NCBI GenBank assembly: GCA_034231615.1
Contig: CM067306.1
Location: 39,416,248-39,480,247 of the forward strand
Length of the DNA stretch: 64,000 bases
Direction: 5' to 3'
DNA from: Meghimatium bilineatum
Taxonomy: Eukaryota > Mollusca > Gastropoda > Stylommatophora > Philomycidae
The translations under genes and the position numbers were made by a program. Of this stretch, positions 37,661-49,705 are shown one piece after another. Each line of letters begins with the position of its first letter. Position 1 is the stretch's first letter. The notes beneath the pieces are model-generated. The model was not told the DNA's origin. It saw only the letters and a list, made by a program, of their open reading frames with translations, and did no database searches.

Positions 37661-38382
37661 ATTAACAGTAGATACAGTAGAACTCCGATTAACCGAAATC
37701 CCTATTATCCAAATCGAATTTGGGTGAAATAATTTTAGATCGTTAGCGGACGCTGGTATGTACATGTACGTATTTGATATGTTAATAGCAGCAAAACAAT
37801 AAATCATTGCCTTCTTCTGATGTCATATGGCCTTTGTTTTGTCAGTTTGATTCGGACACTATTCAGTTTGCATTATTCGCTCTATTCAATTTGCACTGTG
37901 TTTACTGTTTCGTTGTTTAGTGTTAGTTATTTTTATTGCTGGATTAAGTGCAATTGTAACAGTATCACCTAGGTCCGAATTCCCACCTCTTGGGAAATGT
38001 ACTGTAATATGAGAGTAGAGAGTCTCACACATTCTTTTGGGGATAATAGAGAAGTGGACAGACCGGGACACATTAGGACCACTGAAAGCAGAGGGTAGCA
38101 ATTAACGGGGATTGATATCATATAATGAATCTTGACCCGTCTGTCCGAAAATGTTCATGGCAACATGAAATACATAGGGCCGAACACGTCCAAATTGTAC
38201 ACCGCAGTCAACATTGCCGGCGGTAACAGAACACAGAGAGATCACCGGATTAGATTCAGACACTTTTAAGTACCTATCGGGATGGATAGGGTGACTGTGA
38301 TGTGTATGAACACATAGATTGGTTGAAAGAGGAGAACTGGGGGGAATCAGTTTTTGGTTAGTTGGGGGACTTAGATCAGTTT

Positions 38383-38850
38383 GGGGGGGGGGGGGGGTGG
38401 TAGTCAGTTTTAGGTTTTGAAATCAGGAGGCAGTTGAGTTTTGGAGTTCGGAGCGCACAGTTGTGCTCGGGACTAGAGGAGTTGAGCTTTGGAGTGCAGA
38501 ATGCACGGTTGTGCTTGGAACTAAGGAGTCTGAGTTTGGGCCAGCGCCGGATGGGTGCTCCAAAAGTAGACTGTATTTACAGAGTAGATCCATACATTTG
38601 GATACAAGTATTATGTAGAAAGATCCAGAATATTGGATACAGATATTTTGTTGAAATATTTCAGCACAATTTGGATACGCATATTTGGCTGAAGATCTAG
38701 AATATTGGATACACATATCTTGTTGAAAGATTCCAGCAAAATTGGATACACATATTTTGTTGACAGAGTCTAGGTTATTGGATACAAGTATTTTGTAGAA
38801 ATATTCCAGAATATTGGATACACCTATTGTTGATAGATTCCAGAATTATT
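38383..38850. repeat. G-run and degenerate 36-bp repeats inside the Tigger-like element
   Basis: A run of 15 G at 38383-38397. From about 38590 to 38850, seven or so degenerate units of 34-38 bp share ATTGGATACACATATTTTG and a GTTGAAAGATTCCAG half. Non-coding. Confidence 0.85.
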
Positions 38851-39052
38851 GGACTGTCAGATTTTCATTGAGAATTGATATTATGCTCTTTCTTTATTTG
38901 ACGAATGTGGTAAATAAAGTTCCCTATATGGGAATTTGGAGTTACAGAGTTGAAACGTTGTTTCATGTATGTTACGCGTGGATATAACTGGTGATATATC
39001 AGCGTCCTCTTCACTCTACAATAACTAACAGCACTTTAAACGCTACCACACA

Positions 39053-40155
39053 ATGCGTACAAGACGTAAACGTGTTGTGTCACTTAGAGATAAAGTGTAA
39101 ATTATTAATCAGTTAAATAAAGGTGTGCATAGAAAGCAACTGACAGATAGGTTTTGCGTGGGAGTAGCAACGATCTCTGATTTAAAAACTAACAGTAAAA
39201 ATTTTTTAATCTTTGTGGGTGCTTTGCAAACAGAAGATGAATTTCACCTAGAAAAATGAGGGGGGGAAAGGCTAAAAGTTAACATATTGAGAACGTTGTT
39301 TTCACTGGAAAAACGGGAAAAGTTCTGCTGATCATTGACAATGCACTAACTCATCGACCTCTTCAGCTTCTCGAGCAAGAAGATGAACATTTTAAATGTG
39401 ATTTCTTGCCGCCTAATGTTACAAATCTCCTACAGCACATGGATCAGGATGTTATTGAGTGAACCAAACGACACTACATGCGTTAACTGCTCCGTAAACT
39501 GATAGTCGCTGAAAAAAACAGTAAAGAAAGAGTTCTAGTCGTATAAACAAATAAATTTTAAAGACTGCTGTTACATGATTGCAGATTCCTGGAATACAAT
39601 TAAAAGTCTTACACTTAAACTATCATAGAACATGATAAACGGCACATCGACCAAAGAACAACTTGAACTAGAAAAACAAGGGAAATATAACAAACAAACA
39701 ACAGCTGTAATACCTAATGAACAAGAACAGGAGTTGTCGGTTGAAGACATTGTGAATACTGCCACGGAAATCGCGGGTTGCTCAGAATGTGCTCAGAATG
39801 TGCCCAGAATGTGCTCAGAATGTGCCCAGAATGTGCTCAGAATGTGCCCAGAATGTGCTCAGAATGCGACGGTGATGATGTGGAGGAGTGGTTGTGTGAT
39901 AAAAACGAACACGGGTTTGAGATAATGACAAATGATGAGATCGCCAAGGGTGTCATGAACGAACAACAAGGTGATAACGAAGATGACACCAGGGGAGACA
40001 CAGAAGAAGAAAATATTTCTACACACGGAGAAGCTTTTATGTGCTTCAACAATGCTGTAAAGTGTATGAAGCGGCAACCGCAATGCAACACTGTACAACT
40101 TCTTTCCATCAAGCGACTGCGGGACCTTGCCACTCGGAAACGTGCTATTACGTAA
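39053..40155 (+). pseudogene. Tigger/jerky-like transposase, decayed
   Basis: The N-terminal CENP-B-like helix-turn-helix is visible as MRTRRKRVVSLRDKV, a stop, then IINQLNKGVHRKQL and GVATISDLKTNS. The middle (second DNA-binding half and first catalytic Asp) is missing. The DDE end reads LLIIDNALTHRPLQLLEQED and FLPPNVTNLLQHMDQDVIE, matching the usual DNAPSH and FLPPNVTxLxQPMDQG. A stop follows. A further fragment at 39560-39720 recalls the C-terminal W-S-K region. The open frame 39778-40155 begins in an 11-bp tandem repeat and is acidic; its status is doubtful. Confidence 0.85.
39778..39868. repeat. 11-bp tandem repeat, 8 copies
   Basis: Alternating gctcagaatgt and gcccagaatgt units, in the Tigger-like coding remnant. 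It encodes CSECAQNVPRM-type periodic peptide in one frame. Confidence 0.95.
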
Positions 40156-40919
40156 TCTACTCGAGATGTTCAAGTGAAATACATGTAAATATATTTTTGA
40201 ATACATTTGATTGAAAAGAACTTTTTCACTTGATTTACGTTTGTACATACACTGTACAATGTATTACTGTACATATGTGTAATTTTGCATATTTTTACAG
40301 TACTGTAGTGTGTAGTTTATTAGCAATTCATAGATGTTTACATATTACTGTACTTTAATCAATAAAATTCACGCATATGGTTGCGTCTGTGGGTCTCACC
40401 AATGGCCCACTAGACAAACCACCCATGCAACAGAAAACATTAGTGGATGACATGTCGTTATATTAATGTTATCTTCTTATAGAAGCTTCATGGCACGGCA
40501 TACAATTATGCTTTTATTTTGTTATTGAAATGTGTTTCATGTTTACCTGAATATATATGTATGCACCCTCTGTGGTTGGGAGGCAGCCAGAGATATACTG
40601 TGGAGCATTGGGGAGGAGGAAACTGACAGCACTGTTTTTTCCTATGGCTGAGACCCATCATAGAGGCACTGTGACTCAGGACGTTACAATCCTTTTGACT
40701 TGAACATTTGGTTACATGTCTGGAGCAATAGAGAAGTTCGACATAACCAGTAGTCAATTGGTGGCGGGGAATGAGCACAGTGAAGCCAATCTTGGCTACA
40801 GTGGCTGGGAGCAGTGCATAGGTTGAAACCTACCTTCCTTGAGGAGTGATAGTTATTCTCTGGCTCTGTTCCGGGGTGGGCCGAAAATCCACAGACTTCC
40901 CAGCAATATAATGCCAGTT

Positions 40920-40984
40920 AGTGGCATTAGGACTAAGGACATGAGGCCATGGACTGCTGGATCAGCAACCAACCAACCAATCAA
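40920..40984 (+). mobile_element. 3' end of CCAA-tailed retroelement, copy 2
   Basis: CATGGACTGCTGGATCA, then AACCAACCAACCAATC; matches 4001-4059. The element may extend back to about 40480, where the sequence is unlike the rest of the Tigger-like element. Its upstream body is not recognised. Confidence 0.5.
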
Positions 40985-41317
40985 TAAAATTCCGTTGATT
41001 TCAATATATGAATATATGTATATACACTGTTTTGCTTCATTCATGAGCAATATCCAATTATTCGAATTTTCGATTATTCAAATTGGTCCGATCCCCAATT
41101 AATTCGGATAATCGGCGTTCTACTGTATATAAACTATTGTAACGATTGTAGATATAAAAAAAAGTTGTTACAAAGGCAGAAATGGCTAACCGTGATTTCG
41201 ATTACATGTGGACAATGCTAAGTGAATTGGACAATGCAACATCTACTCTACATGTATGTGTTGTTCTGAGACACGTGACCAAACAGTTTGAGGACTAAAT
41301 GCATTACCTTGAGATAT

Positions 41318-41650
41318 CGATCAATAGAAGAATAGGGATAATTTCAAAGACGGAGAATAAATCAAAGATGTTCTCACAAGAAAGGGTATGAGAAGAAAAC
41401 GTTTGCTAGAAATGAAAATTAAAGAAATAAAATATATTAGAAATGGCATCTTGTTGATGAGCTCCCTTGAGGGTACACAGTTGAAGGGAGATAAGATGTA
41501 AGCAGATTTGCACGTGGAAAAGAAAATAATCAAATGGCCAGTATACAGCGTGTCAGAGTGTGCCACCACGGCAATTGACAGAGGATATTGGAGGTCCATA
41601 TCGGTCAAACTTGCATGCAGAGATGCCACATTGTGGTGAAGATGATGACT
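41318..41650 (+). pseudogene. LINE A copy 5: diverged 3' tail
   Basis: Starts at INRRIG (the YRRIG point of LINE A). It runs through LLEMKIKEIKY, the LEGT junction and CVSVPPRQLTE, to GGTGAAGATGATGAC at the end. Very diverged, with stops in all frames. Confidence 0.72.
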
Positions 41651-41829
41651 ACACTTCTATACCAACTTAATAAATAGCGTGCATTCCAACTTTGATATTC
41701 TCTGATAGTTCCGCTTCATATGTTCTGTGTGAGAACACTAGCTTCTGATCACTCTCATCTAGAACAAATGCTGTAAACGCTGCTTTGGATAGTAATCAGT
41801 GAAAGGTCTGAGAAGTAGATAATTATATT

Positions 41830-44540
41830 GTCCGTGTTAGTCATCTCTCAGTCAAGCTTGCTCTGTAGAACAGAATGGAATGTAAATATCAGGTGTGCGT
41901 CATTGACATGAGTATGTAAGCTGAAGATAAAGTTTGCGTCATTGACATCAGTATGTAAGGTGATGATAAATGCTTGATTGACATGAGTATGTAAGCTGAT
42001 AGTTAAATGTTCTTCATTGACATGAGTATGTAAGCTGATTGTTAAATGTTCATCATTGACATGAGTATGTAAGCTTATGATAAAGTATGTGTCAGTCATA
42101 TCAGTGCGCAAGCTTATGATAAAGTATGTGTCATTCATATCAGTGCGCAAGCTTATGATAAAGTATGTGTCATTCATATCAGTGTGCAAGCTTATGATAA
42201 AGTATGTGTCATTCATATCAGTGTGCAAGCTTATGATAAAGTATGTGTCATTCATATCAGTGCGCAAGCTTATGATAAAGTATGTGTCATTCATATCAGT
42301 GTGCAAGCTTATGATAAAGTATGCGTCATTAATATCAGTGTACAAGCTTATGGTAAAGTGTATATGATTAATGTGAATATGCCTGGAAATACATAATAAA
42401 TGCCTTTAAAATATAACTAGATGCAGATAGAATTGGGATCAGTAAAACACATTACTAAATCGTGTTGTAGAGTTAGATTTACAAATACGCAAAATTGAAT
42501 TAATAAACGTGTCAGAGACGGTCGTGAGACTAATCCCCCACCCATGCTTTCTATGGTTAAGGCTAGTAAACTGTCCAGTCATTAATTAATTTATGGGATC
42601 TTTTACTGCCAACTTAATCTACCAGCTGTAAATATTTTAGAGCCGACCGGGTTTTTGTTGTTCAAAATATGGATGTGTTTATTGCGTTGTTTTGTATACA
42701 GACGTTCTAAAAATGTGAATAATGTTGGTTTTTAATAAAGTTAATGAACTATATATGTGATGTGATCAAACAGAGATGGTTGTTTTTGCCCGGGAAAACT
42801 CGCCTTGTGAGATTAAACACCAAAACAAGTTTTGTCCGTGTTAGTGATCTCTCAGTCAAGCTTGCTCTGTAGAACAGAATGGAATGTAAATACAGGTGTG
42901 CGTCATTGACATGAGTATGTAAGCTGATGATAAAGTGTGCGTGATTGACATGAGTATGTAAGCTGATGATAAATGCTTGATTGACATGAGTATGTAAGCT
43001 GATTGTTAAATGTTCTTCATTGACATGAGTATGTAAGCAGATTGTTAAATGTTCATCATTGACATGAGTATGTAAGCTGATTGTTAAATGTTCATCATTG
43101 ACATGAGTATGTAAGCTGATTGTTAAATGTTCTTCCTTGACATGAGTATGTAAGTTGATTGTTAAATGTTCTTCCTTGACATGAGTATGTAAGCTGATTG
43201 TTAAATGTTCTTCATTGACATGAGTATGTAAGTTGATTGTTAAATGTTCTTCCTTGACATGAGTATGTAAGCTGATTGTTAAATGTTCTTCATTGACATG
43301 AGTATGTAAGCTGATTGTTAAATGTTCTTCATTGACATGAGTATGTAAGCTGCTGATAAAGTATGCGTCATTCATATCAGTGTGCAAGCTTATGATCAAG
43401 TATGCGTCATTCATATCAGTGTACAAGCTTATGATAAAGTGTATATGATTAATGTGAATATGCCTGGAAATACATAATAAATGCCTTTAAAATATAACTA
43501 GATGCAGATAGAATTGGGATCAGTAAAACACATTACTAAATCGTGTTGTAGAGTTAGATTTACAAATACGCAAAATTGAATTAATAAACGTGTCAGAGAC
43601 GGTCGTGAGACTAATCCCCCACCCATGCTTTCTATGGTTAAGGCTAGTAAACTGTCCAGTCATTAATTAATTTATGGGATCTTTTACTGCCAACTTAATC
43701 TACCAGCTGTAAATATTTTAGAGCCGACCGGGTTTTTGTTGTTCAAAATATGGATGTGTTTATTGCGTTGTTTTGTATACAGACGTTCTAAAAATGTGAA
43801 TAATGTTGGTTTTTAATAAAGGTAATGAACTATATAGGTGATGTGATCAAACAGAGATGGTTGTTTCTGCCCGGGAAAACTCGCCTTGTGAGATTAAACA
43901 CCAAAACAAGTTTTGTCCGTGTTAGTGATCTCTCAGTCAAGCTTGCTCTGTAGAACAGAATGGAATGTAAATACAGGTGTGCGTCATTGACATGAGTTTG
44001 TAAGCTGATGATAAAGTGTGCGTGATTGACATGAGTATGTAAGCTGATGATAAATGCTTGATTGACATGAGTATGTAAGCTGATTGTTAAATGTTCTTCA
44101 TTGACATGAGTATGTAAGCAGATTGTTAAATGTTCATCATTGACATGAGTATGTAAGCTGATTGTTAAATGTTCATCATTGACATGAGTATGTAAGCTGA
44201 TTGTTAAATGTTCTTCCTTGACATGAGTATGTAAGTTGATTGTTAAATGTTCTTCCTCGACATGAGTATGTAAGCTGATTGTTAAATGTTCTTCATTGAC
44301 ATGAGTATGTAAGCTGATTGTTAAATGTTCTTCATTGACATGAGTATGTAAGCTGCTGATAAAGTATGCGTCATTCATATCAGTGTGCAAGCTTATGATA
44401 AAGTATGCGTCATTCATATCAGTGTACAAGCTTATGATAAAGTGTATATGATTAATGTGAATATGCCTGGAAATACATAATAAATGCCTTTAAAATACAA
44501 CTAGATGCAGATAGAATTTGGATCAGTAAAACACATTGCT
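41830..44540. repeat. Three long tandem units, each with a 36/39-bp minisatellite
   Basis: A 1.0-1.08-kb unit repeated three times (phrase GTTAGTGATCTCTCAGTCAA near 42840 and 43920; a variant at 41839). Each unit has a minisatellite of 36- or 39-bp repeats built on TTGACATGAGTATGTAAGC with either TGATTGTTAAATGTTCTTCA or TTATGATAAAGTATGTGTCA, followed by about 480 bp of unique spacer. The third unit is truncated at about 44540. All subunit lengths are multiples of three, so minus-strand frames of 165, 225 and 199 codons stay open. The periodic peptide is HTHVNEEHLTISL-like. Confidence 0.93.
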
Positions 44541-45004
44541 AAATCGTAAAACAAGTAGAAGAACTGGAAGTAGTTACTAAAGATATAACAAGATGGGGGA
44601 GATACGTTGAGAAACTTTGTTTAACCATACGTTTCGTGGGTCTAGTAAAGTAGCAAAGATTAGTAACACTTCAGCCAAGTTTTCAGAAGAGTCAAAGCTT
44701 TATACAATCAGATTACAGATGAACGAAAGAAATAACAATGGGACATGACATGTATGTTGTACGAGGCAACTAGGAAGATGTTTTGGAGTGTACTAGGCAG
44801 ATCCATGCTATAGAGAATCCAAGTGATCCACAACCATGTTGAAATAAGATAAACTATACGGAATGCCGCAGATATCACATCCAAATTTGGTAAACTATGC
44901 TACATTATGTTCTAAAATTTACACTCTACTAACATGTGATAAAGAGTGCAGAAAAAAGAAGGAGTATGCACTGCAGGAAGTTGAAATTTAAATGGATAGC
45001 GAGA
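44541..45004. other. Unassigned stretch
   Basis: No gene recognised. A possible LINE remnant near 44560-44720 (KQVEELEVVTKDITRWGRY-like frame) is too weak to call. Confidence 0.25.
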
Positions 45005-45195
45005 CATATGATGACATGTTCCATCTCTGTGAGTGGGTAGATAGACATATGATGACATGTTCCATCTCTGTGAGTGGGTAGATAGACATATGATGACATG
45101 TTCCATCTCTGTGAGTGGGTAGATAGACATATGATGACATGTTCCATCTCTGTGAGTGGGTAGATAGACATATGATGACATGTTCTATCTCTGAT
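45005..45195. repeat. 41-bp minisatellite, about 4.5 copies
   Basis: Units atgatgacatgttccatctc plus tgtgagtgggtagatagacat at 45008, 45049, 45090, 45131 and 45172, nearly identical. Confidence 0.96.
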
Positions 45196-45205
45196 AACAA
45201 CAACA

Positions 45206-45535
45206 AAAATTGCACCAAGCACGTCATCAAGCACATCACCACGCACATCACTAAGCACAAAATCAAGCACATCACCAAGCACATCACCACGCACATCACT
45301 AAGCACATCATCAAGCACATCATCAAGCACATCACCACGCACATCACTAAGCACATCATCAAACACATCACCAAGCACATCACCACGCACATCACCACGC
45401 ACATCACCACGCACATCACCACGCACATCATCAAGCACATCACCACGCACATCACCAAGCACATCATCAAGCACATCACCACGCACATCATCAAGCACAT
45501 CACAACGCACATCACCAAGCAAATCACCAACAGTT
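45206..45535. repeat. 12-bp minisatellite, about 26 copies
   Basis: Units aagcacatcacc and acgcacatcatc with A/C and T/C variants. A 4-residue (KHIT/THIT) periodic translation results on the plus strand and VMCL/DVRG on the minus. Confidence 0.96.
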
Positions 45536-45569
45536 GATAAAAGTTGTGTTTTTTTTGCCAATTTATTAG

Positions 45570-46493
45570 CAGTGGCGTAACGTGAATTTCTATAGCAAGG
45601 ACATAACTATTTTGTGTATGTATGTAGCTCCCACCTCCCCCACCCCCTCGTCAACTTTCTTTCACACAGCAACACATATTTACTGCCCTATATAAAATAT
45701 TGACTAGTTTAGAAAACATACGTTATATATTCTTGCAATGCAGCTCCGTGCTTCTTTTCTACAAAAATTGTCAGTACCCAGGTCTGTAGTTAAAGGGGAG
45801 GGCTTGGGTATTCAAATTGCTCCTCACCTTTAGCAAATCTAACACGAAATTAGCCCTAGGAATTCAACAAAAAGGTTGATAAATTACCTCACTACGCGAT
45901 TTTTCAGAAAGGTCTTCAAAATTTCCGTGAAACAGTGAGATTTACACAAGATAAGGGATGACTTTACCTCCTCCTAAAACATATCTACAGTGATTTCAGT
46001 ACTATCTCCCATAAATGTTGATTCTGATGAAATGGCACTTAATAAGTTTCTTCTCAATCGCCAAGTCATTCAAACACGGACAGACAATTGTTGTTCATGG
46101 AATTTATGAGATATAATTTTATTCTCTTCATTGTGCTCATACTTCTTTCACTGCCGGCGGTAATGGTAAATATAGTCAAAACTAATTGAAGTAGTTTTAT
46201 TACTTCCTGATAGAATGAGTCTAGAACATTTACAACAAAATGTGTCAAGAGTTCTTTAGGAGGTAAATACTTTGTCTCATCTGCATATATGTTTGAAGCT
46301 CACTTTCAAGTGGGTTGCTATCAAAGAATCGGTACAGTTGTATTAAAATGTTCAATAGATTCTGGAGGAATTCTTTGCTGTAATCTTTAAGTGTACTCTC
46401 ATATACTAATTCCAGAAACTTTAGATGAAGAAGGTCTTCAAATCTGAATTTTATTTGGTTGTAATTATGCACTACACAATTAATTGAACACAA
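45570..46493 (-). pseudogene. hAT (ZMYM-like) remnant with left terminus
   Basis: CAGTGGCGTAACGTGAATTTC at 45570 is a typical hAT-type terminal repeat of the CAGTGGCGTA class. From 46493 down to 46066 the minus strand encodes the end of a hAT transposase. One frame (46245-46493) has FEDLLHLKFLELVYESTLKD and FFDSNPLESELQTYMQM. After a frameshift near 46245 the next has VIKLLQLVLTIFTITAGSER, SMSTMKRIKLYLINSM and NNNCLSVFE. The ERSMSTMKRIK block is the dimerisation domain. The rest of the transposase and the right terminus are not visible. 45590-46060 is the 3' non-coding region. Confidence 0.75.
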
Positions 46494-46906
46494 AAACTAA
46501 TAGCTTATGCTTATGCGCGGATAATATTGCAATGTATGTGGAATTTCCATTTTTCGATTAATCATCTCTTATTTTTACGCGTATGATTGGTATGAAGCAA
46601 TAGTACTGCCTTTCTACTGAAAGACAAATCCCCTGATATTAAAAGATCAATGGATTTTCCCACTAAGTCTTCGAAGACAATGACATGATTTCATTGTCAT
46701 ATCTCTTTTTTCAAGGCATAGGATAGTGACTTCAAACTTCAAAAAAGACGGATAACTGTCAAATAAAGAATAAACCGGCTATTATCTGTCTGTAATATTT
46801 ATAGTGAATAACTATACATTTTGTGTGCTAATTTAGTTGTTTAATCATGGGAGAGGCTGTCGGGCGTTTTGACTTCTACTGACGCTGCGCAACTGGTTAT
46901 TAGAAA

Positions 46907-46993
46907 CAATGTTACCACAACAGAGGCACTAGATGCACAATTGACATGTAAACAATACAAAGTTCAAGGTGACAATTATGTATGTGTTTCTAC
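46907..46993 (-). repeat. Stem-loop repeat P, copy 2 (terminal part only)
   Basis: AACAATGTTACCACAACAGA and ACATGTAAACAATACAAAG; about 87 bp, nearly identical to 49622-49702. The stem-loop part is absent. The surrounding 46494-47080 is otherwise unassigned. Confidence 0.8.
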
Positions 46994-47080
46994 ATCTGTT
47001 TATAAACATAGTTAAAACAGACACGATTAAAAGAAAGAGAGACAAACGGTGACAGGATGTGACAATCTTAGTTAAACATC

Positions 47081-47342
47081 GTAAAAGTAAAGTAAAGTAA
47101 CCCATAGCATTTATTAATGCCGTAGGGGTGTGAGATGTTAGCGATGTAAGAGGCTCTGCAAATGAGAGAGGTAGTCATCTCTCCCTCGCAGTCTTTACTT
47201 TCCGGATTAATCCGGTACCCATTTAAGGCTGGGTCGACCTGGGAGCCGTTGCGATCTGAGAAATATTTCCACCTCAACTGGGGAATGAACTGGGAACCAC
47301 TCATATGCGAAGCCAGTGCGCTAACCACTGCGTTACGCGGCT
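47081..47342 (-). mobile_element. tRNA-derived SINE1, copy 2 (full length)
   Basis: On the minus strand it starts GCCGCGTAACGCAGTGG then TTAGCGCACTGG (A-box region), and has the B box CAGTTCATTCCCC. The body carries GATCGCAACGGCTCC, GGTCGACCCAGC and GGGTACCGGATTAATCC. It ends ATGGGTTACTTTACTTTAC, a (TTTAC)n 3' tail. Possible imperfect target duplication: TTAAACATC before the tail, TTTAACATC after the head. Two B-box positions differ from the copy at 60.7 kb. Confidence 0.88.
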
Positions 47343-49330
47343 TCGATTTTAACATCCTGGTATGACAGAAAATCAACAACGATCATTATTCAAAATACTA
47401 GATGTTGTTTGTTTGTTTGTGAACTCCAGAAATTACTATCGATTAGCTCTTACTTCACATGTGTAGTGACGAGGTTTATGAGCTTTCTGTTATACCCAAT
47501 AGGCTTCACCTTTCGGATTGGTGCAATGCGTATTGGAGGAGCCTTTTTCTACTATGGGGGGGGGGGGGGGGTACATGAGACGAGACTAGGCGAGCTTGTA
47601 CTTTGCTTGGGTCACCCATTGTGTGTCTATTCTTTGACGAGGCGCTTCACAGCCAGCGAGCTGTTCCTTGTGCAGGAAGTCCATTCCATTACCACCCTAT
47701 GTGTCCCTAAGTCCCAGATCTAATTTATACTGTATGAGCCGTGTTGGGTAACAGCGACGTGCGAATTAGACTAGGGTTCATATATCTTCCTAGACAAGGC
47801 GCTGCATTGCCAAACACGTTGGTGGTATGGAGTTTGACTTGTGCTTTTGTCACGCGTTCACCTCGTCCGCTTTGATATGTCATTCCATTATATAGTCAGG
47901 CGCGGTCTGTGTAATTTGACTCTTCGCCTTCGCGTATATTATCCAGAGACAGATGAGAGCAACCATTAGCAGGTACTACATTGAGAAGATTGAAGATATG
48001 TAGAGGATTGACTTAAGTGTGTATGGTTCCTCATATATACACCCTACCTTTCAACGCAGAGGCATACATTACTTATATATTTATTGCATATTATTTATAT
48101 TTATTGATGTCGCATCACGCACCGTACATCAGTCTCCCGTTGTCTACGGCTAGGGTACATGTATATCTTGAAATTGTGATCATTTTGAAATTTGAAGATA
48201 TTCATAGTTGACCCACTTTTCTCCAGACAATTCACGCACAACCGAATTTCAGTGTATAAGAAGATTGAAGCACGGTTGGTCTCCAGTAAAGATTTGTGGA
48301 CTGATGCCCTAGAAGGATTATTTTGATTATTGCCGTGAGTTTACTTGATCGGCCTTGGCGATTTTTTTGTGGGCGACTTCAATTATATAAATGGTGACCA
48401 ATTATTAGCAAGACAACAATAAAAAATGTAACGAATGAAGGTTTATTTACTTTCTGCAATTAGGTCTTCTATACTGCCGACGGTCGCGACTGAAGAGATA
48501 TAGAAAATTAACTTAACTGCACTCTAACTACCCCATTCGAACACTGTTCCTCAAAACAATGGGATGAGACACATTCCAAGAGTATCACTCGCAGCACGTA
48601 ACTTCGTAGCTTCAAGGTATGGTCCCCAGGGATTTCCTACATCAAGATTTTTCTATTGTGAACAACCCCCACTAATTGTGATCGAATATCGAAAACATTG
48701 GATGACCAAATCGGCTCGGTCCATACATCTAATACCTTTTCTACTTGAAATAGTACGTGCAAAAGTATCTGCAGAAAATTGGATGGTGTAGAGTTCCGCG
48801 AGGATTATCTATTTAAGTGAAGAGCTTAGTACTCTGACTTGCGTCATAGGCAGGTTGCCTGCAGCTCTGTTGATAGGGAAGAACATTTGTGCGAATCTGT
48901 GCACAAAGAAGTCAGTTCTAAGTATCATTTGAGCCTTTAAATTTGGAAAAGGGAAAATCATTTCTATAATTTTAGAACCGACGAGACATATATTGATTTC
49001 GGAATACAAATATTTTATATGGTTATACTAGACAGATTTTGACTCACAACGTTGACGACAATGATGCAGTGGTGGAATACAGCTCACTGTAAGATTGCAT
49101 GCATTTTATAATAATTTTGTTTGTACAAAATACTGTATGTGCAAATGTTTCGTTTCAGCAGTTTATTTTAAGTTGTGTTTGGACTGCGCATAATAAAGGA
49201 ATGCATAGTAGATAAGGGTTTGTTCACAAGTGAAATGTGTTCGAATCTCGATCCTTTTTTTAAATCACGAAACTTGACTTTGCGCGTTTTCAATATTGAA
49301 CTGAATTAGTACAATTTCTGTTATGGCATA
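47343..49330. other. Unassigned 2-kb stretch
   Basis: No gene, terminal repeats or tandem repeats recognised, apart from a 17-G run near 47556-47572. Open frames (47409-47723, 48564-48791) lack motifs and splice context. It may be host unique sequence or an old LTR-type element; I cannot decide. Confidence 0.3.
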
Positions 49331-49425
49331 ATCATCATCAAGTGCTATCTCAGCTATTTAAGGATGTCAGTAATAATCTTCAACATCCTCTATCTCTTGC
49401 TTTAGTAAAGCAATCTGCTTAACTA
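49331..49425 (-). pseudogene. LINE A copy 6: short 3' remnant
   Basis: ATAATCATCATCAAGTGCTA followed by a diverged match to the first 100 bp of the LINE A tail. Confidence 0.6.
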
Positions 49426-49429
49426 TAGT

Positions 49430-49705
49430 GCTTACGTAGAACACAGGTTTTTGAAAGTTTCACTTGAATACGATGATCTATCATTAAGACTAAGTGGTTA
49501 TGAGGTGTAAACAAGAAACCATATAAATTACAATACACAAGATATTTTCAACATTTCTAACAGTTAGCTCTTTCTCAAGAATATATAGAACAAACAGTGA
49601 ACAACAATTAACACAGTAAAAACAATGTTACCACAACAGAGGCACTAGATGCACTATTGACATGTAAACAATACAAAGTTCAAGGTGACAATTATGTATG
49701 TGTAA
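49430..49705 (-). repeat. Stem-loop repeat P, copy 3
   Basis: Matches 6105-6345 and ends with the block shared with 46907-46993. Minus strand: CTTGAGAAAGAGCTAACTGT, then TAGAAATGTTGAAAATATC. The stem is partly decayed here (GAGC against TGTT). Confidence 0.7.

Larger units (their letters stand above)
37675..41125 (+). mobile_element. Tigger/pogo-like transposon, complete by ends
   Basis: Terminal inverted repeats: CAGTAGAACTCCGATTAACC at 37675 and, inverted, CAGTAGAACGCCGATTATCC ending at 41125. Both ends abut TA (37673-37674 and 41126-41127), the target duplicated by Tc1/mariner-class elements. The 3.45-kb body contains a broken transposase (39053-40155) and several local repeats. The 96-bp tandem array ends about 15 bp before the left terminus. 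Confidence 0.88.

Noticed and set aside
37142..37807. 221-codon minus-strand gene
   Set aside because: Runs through a 96-bp tandem array whose unit is divisible by three; no motif outside the repeat.
45139..45537. 132-codon KHIT-repeat protein
   Set aside because: Translation of a 12-bp minisatellite; overlapping frames on both strands are equally open.
47409..47723. 104-codon frame with a Gly run
   Set aside because: The Gly run comes from a poly-G tract; no other feature supports coding.
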